A model generated the notes under the pieces. The model saw nothing but the letters and a program-made list of their open reading frames with translations. It had not been told where the DNA came from and made no database searches. From Cyanobacteria bacterium FACHB-471 (GTDB taxonomy: Bacteria > Cyanobacteriota > Cyanobacteriia > Elainellales > Elainellaceae): a DNA stretch of 64,000 nt. The stretch covers positions 124,001 through 188,000 of the forward strand of contig JACJOC010000012.1 of assembly GCA_014695345.1 (NCBI GenBank). Direction: 5' to 3'. This document shows, one piece after another, positions 18,008 to 25,498 of this stretch. Numbering within the stretch: position 1 is the stretch's first letter; each line of letters starts with the position of its first letter. Position numbers and translations under genes: made by a program.

Positions 18008-19330
18008 TTAGGCGACGATGAATTCTGTCCACTTGTAGACGAGATATTCCTGTTGCTGCATAAATGAGTTCCAGCAGACGACGTTGCCCATTCGTTCGGT
18101 GAAGGAACCGCCATCACGCACGGCACCCGCTGATTCAATCTTTTTACCGAAGGGATCAATCATGTCGATCGCCGCTGGTTTTCCTTCATACCAGAAATCC
18201 CATTCTTCAGGTTGCATAAAGTTGCGAGCCTTTTCAGGCGCAGCACTGTAATAACCCTGGCGACTCAAGAATCCGCCTACCCAACCATCTAGCATCCAGT
18301 TGAGGTAGTCGTAAGCTGCATCTAAGGCAATGCCAGAGAGATTTTTGGATAATCCTAAACCACCCCCCCAACCGCGATAGCCCTCCTTCAAAGGAGCATA
18401 GATGCATTCAAATCCTCTCGCTTTCACAGCCGTGACTGCAGGTGACCACATCGATTGCAGCACGACTTCACCAGAGGTCATGAAGTTAACCGACTCATCA
18501 AAACTCTTCCAGAAAGCACGGAATTGCCCTGCTCGCTTTTGCTCAATCAAGAGTTTGGTGACTTGATTCAATTCTTCTGGAGTCATGTTGCCTTTATCTT
18601 CAAAGGTCATCAACCCCTGTGCCTCAAGCACCATTGCCGCATCCATAATGCCAATGGAGGGAATATCCAACAGTGATGTTTTCCCTCTAAATTCTGGGTT
18701 AAACAGCTCTGCCCAGGACTCAATTTTTCGACCTACCAGATCAGGACGATAGCCCAGCGTGTCAGCGTTGTACTGAAAGGGAATCATCGTTGCCCAGTTG
18801 GTAGGCTCTGGAGCAAATTCTGTAGAATCTTGTCCGGTGACATACATCACCTTACGGGGAGCTGTGCCTTGAGAGGTGTTTACTCTCGCACCAGAATACA
18901 GTTCTCCAGTGGTAAAAATTGGGGTAATTGCATCAAATTCTTGAATGCGGCTTACCTCAATCGGCTGAAGGTTTCCAGACGGCACCACCAGCGGCAAACT
19001 AAAATACTCACCATCATAAATGTCGTACTGTTTTGGTTGAGTCACGGCAATTTGTACATTTTCTGCCGTACTCAGCGCCCGCATTTGAATCTTAAATCCT
19101 AAGTCTTCTTCGGCTTTGACCCGGATATCATTGATTTGTGCGGCTCCTGTACCAATCAAACGCAAGGTGACATCTTTGATCTGATTGGTATTGATGGTCG
19201 GGCCTTGCGCTGGGTTGTTAGGTGTGCCGCTGGGAGCCTGAGCTTGGGGAGACGAACAGCGTGCAGCTGCTAATGCGGCTCCCGTCGCTAATCCTCCTTG
19301 AATGAAGGTGCGTCGATTAATCTTAGACAT
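18008..19330 (-). CDS. Periplasmic solute-binding protein with Tat signal (PotD/PotF class)
   Basis: The 440-residue product starts MSKINRRTFIQGGLATGAAL, a twin-arginine signal (NRRTFI followed by a hydrophobic stretch), so it is probably exported folded by the Tat pathway. A cysteine at about residue 25 is preceded by Arg and is a poor lipobox. The mature part is a family 1 solute-binding fold like PotD, with aromatic residues in the cleft region (for example WGGGLGL and YLNWMLDGW). I chose ATG 19330 because the signal begins there; earlier starts overlap the ATPase gene. It is the receptor of the importer encoded around it. The substrate is not certain. Confidence 0.85.
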   Translation of the reverse strand: MSKINRRTFIQGGLATGAALAAARCSSPQAQAPSGTPNNPAQGPTINTNQIKDVTLRLIGTGAAQINDIRVKAEEDLGFKIQMRALSTAENVQIAVTQPKQYDIYDGEYFSLPLVVPSGNLQPIEVSRIQEFDAITPIFTTGELYSGARVNTSQGTAPRKVMYVTGQDSTEFAPEPTNWATMIPFQYNADTLGYRPDLVGRKIESWAELFNPEFRGKTSLLDIPSIGIMDAAMVLEAQGLMTFEDKGNMTPEELNQVTKLLIEQKRAGQFRAFWKSFDESVNFMTSGEVVLQSMWSPAVTAVKARGFECIYAPLKEGYRGWGGGLGLSKNLSGIALDAAYDYLNWMLDGWVGGFLSRQGYYSAAPEKARNFMQPEEWDFWYEGKPAAIDMIDPFGKKIESAGAVRDGGSFTERMGNVVCWNSFMQQQEYLVYKWTEFIVA

Positions 19331-19401
19331 GGAGTGGGTGCTTGATAATGGGTGGTTGGGGATTGACCGATATGACAAGCAAATGACGAGTTCATAACAA
19401 A

Positions 19402-20601
19402 TTAGTGGGGAAGAAATACACAATTTCCTTCTGACCAACGCAATGTCACCAGTTGTCCTTCAGCGTAGGAACCTGTTTCCCAAGCTGTGGTAGGAGATTT
19501 GTAGAGCAGTTCTTTGCCTGTCTTTTCTTCCATCAGAACAACCCGTGTAACGTAGCCTGTCATCTCAATGGAGACAATTCGAGCAGTAATGTGATTTGCA
19601 CGAGGAGTGGGTTTTTCACTGGCTGCATTAGGGTAAGGTTCGATTTGCATCAAATCAGGACGAATCGAGCAAGCTGCCATTGAACCCACTGGAACCGCAT
19701 ATCCACGAGAATAAAGTGAGCCAATGCCTTCTACGCCTAGCTCAATCACATCCATACCGGTACCTGGATCGGGAGCGCAGTGAAGGACTTTGCCCTGAAA
19801 GATGTTGTTGTCGCCCATAAATTTTGCGACAAACTGAGAGGCAGGCAATCTAAACATTTCTGCTGGAGTTGCCACTTGATCTAACCGTCCCTGACTCATG
19901 ACCACGACCCTATCTGAGAGGGAGAATGCTTCTTCAGTATGGTGTGTGACTTGCACAAAGGTCATGCCAAATTGCTTTTGAATCCGGCGCAGTTCGGTTC
20001 GCATTTGGACTCGCAGGTTCTCATCTAATGCGCTCAGGGGTTCGTCTAGCATCAACACTTGTGGACGAGTGACTAGCGATCGCGCCAAAGCAATTCGCTG
20101 TTGTTGCCCACCACTCAGTTGACTAGATTTGCGATCGCCCAAATGACTCAATCCCACCAATTCCAGCATTTCGCCGACACGAGCTTTGCGCTCCTGGGCT
20201 GAAATGTTTTGCATCTCTAAGCCAAACTCAATGTTCTGCCAAACCGTCATGTGGGGAAACAGCGCATAGCTTTGAAACATCATGGATGTGTTGCGCTTAG
20301 CGGCAGGGATGTTGTTGACTCGGCGATCGCCAATTAAAACATCTCCACTGGTAATCTCCTCATGTCCGGCGATCATCCGCAATACCGTTGTTTTGCCACA
20401 GCCGCTTGGACCTAGCAAACAACAGTAAGAGCCTGCCGGAATGTCTAGCGTGACGTTTTCAACTGCCGTTACAGGGCCGTATTTTTTAGTTACCTGTCGA
20501 AGTGACACCCATGCAGCCGCATTAGCTAAAGCGTGTTGAATATCAGTTGCCTGTACTGCGGTGGCTCCATTAACCAGGGTCTTTCGTGCGTCGATCGTCA
20601 T
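19402..20601 (-). CDS. ABC importer ATP-binding protein, PotA-like
   Basis: A 399-residue ATPase with Walker A (GPSGCGKTTVLRM), Q-loop (MMFQSYALFPHMTV), signature (LSGGQQQRIALARS), Walker B (VLMLDEPLSALDE) and switch region (VTHHTEEAF). The C-terminal 130 residues form the TOBE regulatory domain usual in PotA/MalK-type importers. An extra 30 residues precede the first strand. It is the first gene of the four-gene minus-strand operon. The 725-base region upstream, shared with the divergent GntR-type regulator, contains paired TGTATACA palindromes that may control one or both units. Confidence 0.92.
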   Translation of the reverse strand: MTIDARKTLVNGATAVQATDIQHALANAAAWVSLRQVTKKYGPVTAVENVTLDIPAGSYCCLLGPSGCGKTTVLRMIAGHEEITSGDVLIGDRRVNNIPAAKRNTSMMFQSYALFPHMTVWQNIEFGLEMQNISAQERKARVGEMLELVGLSHLGDRKSSQLSGGQQQRIALARSLVTRPQVLMLDEPLSALDENLRVQMRTELRRIQKQFGMTFVQVTHHTEEAFSLSDRVVVMSQGRLDQVATPAEMFRLPASQFVAKFMGDNNIFQGKVLHCAPDPGTGMDVIELGVEGIGSLYSRGYAVPVGSMAACSIRPDLMQIEPYPNAASEKPTPRANHITARIVSIEMTGYVTRVVLMEEKTGKELLYKSPTTAWETGSYAEGQLVTLRWSEGNCVFLPH

Positions 20602-21326
20602 AGCCTTCTCCTACAAAACAATAAGATAGACACAAGAAGCTGCCGCATTAACCTGCTGGAGGATTAACCCGTTCATGCTTTAATTGTGAGAACCTCAGGG
20701 CAACACTTTAAGTGCGAGGAAAGCAAACAGTTCCTATCTTTTTTCAAAAAATTCACCAATAGCAACAGCGGTTTAGCTGCTGCTAAGAAAAAACAATTGA
20801 GTTTAGTTAATCGTTTCATCTCAAGCAAATTTGTATTACTGAAAACAGTTTTGTTTAGATACCTCTAGGGTATTAGGGGTAGCAGGGTGGGAGCGATCGC
20901 ATACTTGTTGATCAAAGAGATGATTTTAGATAAGTCGAGCAGTAGATTGTTATCTAGAGAAGTAGAGGAAAAATTCTTACACCTGACCTGAAATATATTC
21001 ATCCCAACATTACACAAAATGAATTGTGCTAGTTCACAAAATAAATGTAAGGATTTGTAAAATTGTAAGATTGCGTGTTGAACCGCCTCGATGTATGGAA
21101 TTAACAGGCAACATCATTTAATCCCATTAATTTAGGGAAAGGGCGATCGCTACACAAACGCACCAAGCTTGTATACAATACCTGTATACATAAATCTCGG
21201 AGCATTATCCAGAAAACATTGCACGAGAAATATTGCTCCTCCCTGACCGATTAAACTCTACTGGTAAATTGTCCTACAATCACCCAGTATTCTCACAAAT
21301 GCTTTCATAGCCAAAGATTTCTGACT
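20602..21326. promoter_or_regulatory. Divergent intergenic region between importer operon and GntR gene
   Basis: 725 bases with no convincing gene. A 60-codon plus-strand frame at 20686 is AT-rich, basic and unlike any family I know. The region contains two HIP1 octamers, several AT-rich stretches suitable for promoters, and the paired palindromes at 21169-21190 close to the regulator gene. Confidence 0.5.
21169..21190. promoter_or_regulatory. Candidate GntR/FCD operator (two palindromes)
   Basis: TTGTATACAA (21169-21178) and TGTATACA (21183-21190) are perfect palindromes with centres 13 bases apart, 137 bases before the start of the FCD-type regulator. TTGTATACAA-like palindromes are typical operators of the FadR/FCD branch of GntR regulators, so autoregulation is likely. 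A third copy lies at 22565-22574. Confidence 0.7.
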
Positions 21327-22058
21327 ATGGTTCGTACCTCCAAAGCGGCTCAAACATCCCAGTCAAAAGCAATTGAGAAGCCAACCGAAGAGTTTATTTA
21401 CACCGAACTTTACAACACTATCTGTGAACGACAGTTGCTTCCCAAAACTAAGTTAGGAGAAGCGATGTTGGCAGAACATTATGGCGTGAGCCGCACCATT
21501 ATTCGACAGGTGTTACAAAGATTGGCGGGCGATCGCCTGGTCAAGCTAGAACCCAATCGAGGGGCATTCGTAGCCCATCTCACGTTGAAAGAAGCACAGC
21601 AAATTTATGAAGCGTGGCGATTAGTAGAAGCAGCCATTATTCGTGAAGTCGTTAAAACCATCACGCCAGAGCAGATCGCATCTCTACGAAAACTCATTAC
21701 AGCCGAGCGAAAAGCCTGCGACGCAGAAGATTATCCTTTGCTAACCCGCTTGTCGATGCAGTTTCACACGCAACTGGCTAACTTATGTAGTAATCAATTC
21801 CTTAGTCGTTTCCTCAAAGAGGTAATTCCTCAGACCGCACTGGCTTACTTCTATGAAGTGAAAAAGATGCCAGTCTGCATGAAGGATGAACATGGTGAAA
21901 TTCTTGATCTAATCGAGTCCGGTGATGAGGAAGCTGCCGTTGCTGCGGCTAAACGACATCTGGATGGCATTGAAGCGGCACTGAATGCCCAAGCCTCTCT
22001 CGATCAGCAAGCATCTCTCGTGGACAAGCTGAAGTTGAGAGTGTCCTCACTATCCTGA
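21327..22058 (+). CDS. GntR family regulator, FCD (FadR-like) branch
   Basis: A 243-residue regulator. Residues 20-90 form a winged helix-turn-helix (LGEAMLAEHYGVSRTIIRQV and RLVKLEPNRGAFVAHL). Residues 100-225 form the FCD effector domain; helix residues including His in TRLSMQFHTQLA and His in VAAAKRHLDGIEA are placed to bind a metal or carboxylate ligand, as in the family. It is divergent from the polyamine-type importer and preceded by two TGTATACA palindromes. It probably controls that importer and itself; the ligand is unknown. Its last 9 bases overlap the convergent InsA-like gene. Confidence 0.9.
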   Translation: MVRTSKAAQTSQSKAIEKPTEEFIYTELYNTICERQLLPKTKLGEAMLAEHYGVSRTIIRQVLQRLAGDRLVKLEPNRGAFVAHLTLKEAQQIYEAWRLVEAAIIREVVKTITPEQIASLRKLITAERKACDAEDYPLLTRLSMQFHTQLANLCSNQFLSRFLKEVIPQTALAYFYEVKKMPVCMKDEHGEILDLIESGDEEAAVAAAKRHLDGIEAALNAQASLDQQASLVDKLKLRVSSLS

Positions 22059-22349
22059 ATCTGAATCGTCAGAAGTGAGATTTTCTTTGGGCACGTTGGG
22101 TAAAAGTCCTTCCTGTTTTGCCCAGTTATAGATTGTGCTGTGACTAATTCCCGTTAGTCCCTCAATTTCACGCAGAGTTAACCCAGAGTGATACATGCGA
22201 GTACAAATTTGCCTGGTGTCGTTAGAGTAGCCCCGATGCACATAAGTCTCGATAAATTGGCGACTACAATTCTTGCATCGATAGTTTTGTTTACCCCGTC
22301 GATGTCCATTTTTTTGAGATTGCTCTGACCCACAGTGAGGGCATTTCAT
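22050..22349 (-). CDS. InsA-like zinc-ribbon/HTH protein (IS1 family relative), standalone
   Basis: 99 residues from ATG 22349: a zinc ribbon (CPHCGSEQSQKNGHRRG then YRCKNCSRQF, four cysteines) followed by a helix-turn-helix (LTLREIEGLTGISHSTIYNW). This is the DNA-binding half of IS1 family transposases (InsA). No InsB catalytic part, DDE-type residues, terminal inverted repeats or target duplications are seen, so it is not a complete insertion sequence. It may be a domesticated or leftover DNA-binding protein. It ends inside the 3' end of the convergent GntR gene (9-base overlap). Extra in-frame sequence upstream of the chosen start looks unrelated. Confidence 0.7.
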   Translation of the reverse strand: MKCPHCGSEQSQKNGHRRGKQNYRCKNCSRQFIETYVHRGYSNDTRQICTRMYHSGLTLREIEGLTGISHSTIYNWAKQEGLLPNVPKENLTSDDSDSG

Positions 22350-22783
22350 TGAAATTGGCTTTGATTCAAGGATGCACTGAGATAAAACCATTAGTTGTAC
22401 AATTCCGTGAATACAGTAAACCTTTAACTCCTGCATTTACAGCCAAGAGTTAAACAGTTGTTGAATTAGGGCTTCAAGCTAAATTTGGGAAAAAAGTTAA
22501 ATTCAGCTCAAGACTTTTATGAGTTGAGACTACCTCAATTTGCATACGTTTTTTGTCTACTAGGATTGTATACAAAATTTGTACGCAGAATCTGTGTTAA
22601 GTGTTACGTTTTGCTTCATCAAGGGAGTGAGCGACTTTTGATTCGTCTTCATTCCCCAATTGCTACCCCAATTGCTACTTTGAGAGTGTTTAGGTGGCGC
22701 TCGCCCAAAAACTTGTACTTACGGACACTACGGAGGCAGTAGTGTAAAACAAAGGTAGTTATTCCTCACCCATCACCATCTCA
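22350..22783. other. Gene-poor stretch between the InsA-like gene and a TIR remnant
   Basis: No gene is supported. The stretch contains a third TTGTATACAA palindrome (22565-22574), immediately followed by AAATTTGTAC. An 85-codon plus-strand frame from 22485 has no recognisable features. Confidence 0.4.
22565..22574. promoter_or_regulatory. Third TTGTATACAA palindrome
   Basis: It is an exact match to the palindrome at 21169-21178 and could be another site for the GntR/FCD regulator, although no obvious promoter target lies beside it. Overlap by chance is possible because the sequence is AT-rich. Confidence 0.4.
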
Positions 22784-22974
22784 ATGTCTAGCCCCGCGCA
22801 AGTGTTTATCTGCTACGCGCGCAAAGTCAGCTATTCCTCGATCGCCTGCTGATGCACCTGGCACCGCTGGAGGAGGAGATTAGCGTTTGGTCAGATCAGA
22901 GATTGGAGATTTTTCAAGAGGGAGGGGACAAGCTCTACTTCAACACCTCGCTCTGCGAGTCTTTAACTCAGTAG
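22784..22974 (+). pseudogene. Frameshifted remnant of a TIR-domain gene
   Basis: From ATG 22784 the frame reads MSSPAQVFICYARK, the classic start of a bacterial TIR domain (VFICYARKD), then drifts and stops at TGA 22850-22852. Shifting frame at 22840 restores DRLLMHLAPLEEEISVWSDQ, the next conserved TIR block (HL-x-PLE-x-x-x-x-VWSD), which continues open to TAG 22972-22974. The expected acidic residues after YARK are missing and the domain is cut after about 60 residues, so it is a truncated and frameshifted fragment. Such TIR domains occur in bacterial signalling and anti-phage proteins. Confidence 0.7.
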
Positions 22975-23268
22975 CGATCGCATTCCCCATACACAGATCA
23001 CTCCAGTTGCCATTGCCAAGAGCGAAACGCGGGTTTTCCAGGCAACGAGAATGGTGGCGATCGCTGCCACTACTTCTGGCAGTCCACCTCCGACAATATT
23101 GGGCGCAACGATAGAAACCAGTACCGTTCCAGGAATGTATTCTGACCAGATTTTTACTTTTTCGGATAGGGTAAAACGCTGCACAATCCACAGTCCGCCT
23201 GCTCTGGTGGCATAGGTGACGACTGCCATTCCCAAAATCACCCAAAACGCTTCAGGACTAATCTGCAT
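22963..23268 (-). CDS. azlD: AzlD family branched-chain amino acid exporter subunit
   Basis: A 101-residue membrane protein with about four hydrophobic segments (WVILGMAVVTYATRAGGLWI, GTVLVSIVAPNIV, EVVAAIATILVAW, LLAMATGVICVWG). The conserved TYATRAGG motif is typical of AzlD. Its start overlaps the end of the AzlC gene by 11 bases, the usual arrangement. AzlCD-type pairs export branched-chain amino acids or analogues. The stop codon overlaps the 3' end of the TIR remnant on the other strand. Confidence 0.88.
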   Translation of the reverse strand: MQISPEAFWVILGMAVVTYATRAGGLWIVQRFTLSEKVKIWSEYIPGTVLVSIVAPNIVGGGLPEVVAAIATILVAWKTRVSLLAMATGVICVWGMRSLLS

Positions 23269-23950
23269 GGCGTAAAGCTCCTACAAAACTGCCGATGATT
23301 CCGCCGATGAGGATGTACCAGTTGCCCGGAAGCCAATGAGAAGTGGCGATCGCGGCGATCGCAGCAACCAACCACGGCAAAAAGTCAGACTTGCCCCGCC
23401 ACAGTGTCACCAACAGTGCAATAAATACAGCCGTGAACGCAAAATCCAAACCCCATTGGGCAGGATCATCCAGGGCTGCACCGACGGTTTGTCCTAACAG
23501 CGTTGAACCTGTCCACGCAATGAAAGCAACAATTCCGCTGCCGATCAGAAATGCACCGTTGAGATTTCCCTTAGAAAACTCACCCATCGTCAATGCCCAG
23601 CTCTCATCAGATAAGAAAAACAGCGCTCCATAGGCTTGCCAGGGACGAAGGCGCAAGAACCAGGGACTTAGCGCCGCGCCCATCAGGATGTGTCGCAGGT
23701 TAATCACCAAAGTGGTGAAAATGATAGTGATAGCAGGCAATGGAGTTTGCCAAAGCTCAACGGCAATAAATTGAGACGCTCCAGCAAAAACAAAGCTACT
23801 CATAAATAGCGCTTCAGCTAAACTCATGCCTGCCTGACGCGATAAAGCGCCAAACACTAAACCATAGGCAAAGATGCCAATGGCGATCGGAATGGTTTGC
23901 TTGATGCCAGCCACCAATCCTGCTCGATCGAATGTGACAGATGCTTCCAT
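23258..23950 (-). CDS. azlC: AzlC family permease
   Basis: A 230-residue permease with the AzlC landmarks GLVFGALSRQAGMS, FAGASQFIAVELW, NLRHILMGAAL and SDESWALTMGEFSKGN, and about six spans. It is the larger subunit of the AzlCD exporter for branched-chain amino acids. I chose ATG 23950; a TTG nine bases upstream is also possible. It overlaps azlD by 11 bases. There is no Lrp-type regulator beside it, unlike some other genomes. Confidence 0.9.
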   Translation of the reverse strand: MEASVTFDRAGLVAGIKQTIPIAIGIFAYGLVFGALSRQAGMSLAEALFMSSFVFAGASQFIAVELWQTPLPAITIIFTTLVINLRHILMGAALSPWFLRLRPWQAYGALFFLSDESWALTMGEFSKGNLNGAFLIGSGIVAFIAWTGSTLLGQTVGAALDDPAQWGLDFAFTAVFIALLVTLWRGKSDFLPWLVAAIAAIATSHWLPGNWYILIGGIIGSFVGALRHAD

Positions 23951-24070
23951 AAGCTGCAAACCGCTAGAGCAATGATGAACTCTAGCTTACAGACATCCGC
24001 AATATGATTCTTGAAGAATATTGCCCTCTTTGGCGTAAAACATGTGGCAGGGAATACGCCTTGTAGCGAC

Positions 24071-24775
24071 TTACTTAAAAAGCGGAATTATCCAAGCAGC
24101 CGTAATGCTAACCAAAATTGCTAATTCTAGAACGGGCATCGCTTGAACTGCCTGAAACCAGGCTGTCCCTGAACTTTGTCGCAGGTTTGACCACCAGCTA
24201 GAGAGATGGGTAGACCACAGTTTAGGACTATCCTGCTCACGAAATCGCCAGTTCAGCATGGACAGCAATAGAGGCACCCCACCCACTTTTGCATTCATCA
24301 GAAGGTGAAGAGCGATCGCCACCACCACAATCACCCAAGAAATTAAGTGTGCGTAATACCAGGCGTGGTTGAGTTCTCCTCGTGGCAACCATTTCTCACT
24401 CATCATCTTGCCGCTAAACAGAGCAAAGGTGAGTGCAATTAGTGTAAAGGTGTTAGTGAACCGATTGAGTGTATACCACCAAATGGGTTTACCCACTTTA
24501 GACAGTTGAGGAAAAGAATCAGGTTGAACCAGTCGCCTTTGTCCTCGATGAAATGCATAAACCACAAAGGCAGGAAAAATCAATAAAGTCCACAGTCCAA
24601 AAGTTCCATGTATTCCTTCAATTTCCCGATAGTCAGGAAGTGGAATTTTTCCCCAACGCCCGTCATAGGTGTTGTAAGTCCAAAAAGCGGTGAGAACTGC
24701 ACAAATGAGAAAAAGCCCAGTGAGTCCATGCAAAGTCCGCAGGAGGAATGGTTGATATGGCTGACTTGGTTTCAT
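24071..24775 (-). CDS. Cytochrome b561-like membrane protein
   Basis: A 234-residue membrane protein with four main spans. Histidines placed in or near spans (TLHGLTG at 17, EGIHGTFGLW near 50, YYAHLISW near 143, IALHLLMN near 156) fit the bis-haem ligands of di-haem b-type cytochromes. The loop between spans 1 and 2 contains YNTYDGRWGKIPLPDY. This family shuttles electrons across the membrane. The partner is unknown. It is divergent from a PadR-type regulator, and the shared 146-base region holds an 18-bp perfect palindrome, so it is probably the regulator's target. Confidence 0.75.
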   Translation of the reverse strand: MKPSQPYQPFLLRTLHGLTGLFLICAVLTAFWTYNTYDGRWGKIPLPDYREIEGIHGTFGLWTLLIFPAFVVYAFHRGQRRLVQPDSFPQLSKVGKPIWWYTLNRFTNTFTLIALTFALFSGKMMSEKWLPRGELNHAWYYAHLISWVIVVVAIALHLLMNAKVGGVPLLLSMLNWRFREQDSPKLWSTHLSSWWSNLRQSSGTAWFQAVQAMPVLELAILVSITAAWIIPLFK

Positions 24776-24837
24776 AGAACAAAGCTGTCTGTCATGCTGT
24801 AGTGGAGGCTAACTTCTTGCAGAACACCCAGATTATC

Positions 24838-24855
24838 TATATGACTAGTCATATA
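24838..24855. promoter_or_regulatory. 18-bp perfect palindrome, candidate PadR operator
   Basis: TATATGACTAGTCATATA reads the same on both strands. It lies between the divergent cytochrome gene (start 24775) and the PadR gene (start 24922), 63 and 67 bases from the two start codons, a typical operator position for both promoters. Confidence 0.65.
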
Positions 24856-24921
24856 CTAATATGAAAATATATCGGCTTCGAGGGTGTTACTCATCTTCCC
24901 CTTTCGTTTAGTGAATTGCTT

Positions 24922-25464
24922 ATGTCTCTTGCCCATGTCATTCTCGGTTTGCTCCAACAGCAAGAGCGGACGGGCTATGACCTCAAAACTGAGTGCTTTG
25001 ATGATTGCATTGCCCATTTGTGGCCGGCTGACCAGGCGCAGATTTATCGCACTCTAGATAAGCTAGAGGCGCACGGCTGGATTAGCTGCACAGTTGAGAT
25101 CCAGCACGATCGCCCCAATCGCAAAGTCTATCGCATTACCCAGTTTGGGAAGGAGGAGCTAACCCAATGGCTTCAGACCCATCAGCCTCTACCAATTTTG
25201 CGAGAACCGCTGCTTGCTCAACTTTACTTTGCGGCTCAGCTACCCGATCAGGCGATTGTGGAGCTATTGGAGCAAGAATATGCAGCACGGCGCGAAAAGC
25301 TAGCTGAGTGTGAAGCTATTCAAATTCCATCCGTGGATGATCCAGCTGCGTCTCGCGACCCCAAAATGCATCAGTTGGTATTAGATTTAGTGACCCGACG
25401 AGAACAGACCTATTTAGATTGGCTGAGGGATGCGATCGCAACAATTCGTACTGAGTCAGCCTAA
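24922..25464 (+). CDS. PadR family transcriptional regulator
   Basis: A 180-residue regulator from ATG 24922. The N-terminal 80 residues form the PadR winged helix (ILGLLQQQERTGYDLK, then QIYRTLDKLEAHGWI and YRITQFGKEEL). The C-terminal half is the helical dimerisation domain (PF10400-like, with REPLLAQLYFAAQLPD and a final helix YLDWLRDAIATI). PadR proteins are usually repressors of adjacent genes that respond to small aromatic or other molecules. A palindrome sits 67 bases upstream, between it and the divergent cytochrome gene. The oxygenase fusion gene starts 34 bases downstream and may be cotranscribed. Confidence 0.9.
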   Translation: MSLAHVILGLLQQQERTGYDLKTECFDDCIAHLWPADQAQIYRTLDKLEAHGWISCTVEIQHDRPNRKVYRITQFGKEELTQWLQTHQPLPILREPLLAQLYFAAQLPDQAIVELLEQEYAARREKLAECEAIQIPSVDDPAASRDPKMHQLVLDLVTRREQTYLDWLRDAIATIRTESA

Positions 25465-25498
25465 TTCCATTGACGCTGTTGTTTGAGTGGTTAACCAT

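Noticed and set aside
20686-20868. 60-codon plus-strand frame in the importer-GntR intergenic region
   Set aside because: It is AT-rich with no domain or good ribosome site, and its position inside the promoter region argues against a gene.
22050-22349. Complete IS1-type insertion sequence
   Set aside because: Only the InsA-like part exists. I see no InsB, terminal inverted repeats or target duplication.
22485-22742. 85-codon plus-strand frame
   Set aside because: The start is weak, the composition is irregular with no recognisable segments, and it lies in a region of decayed genes.
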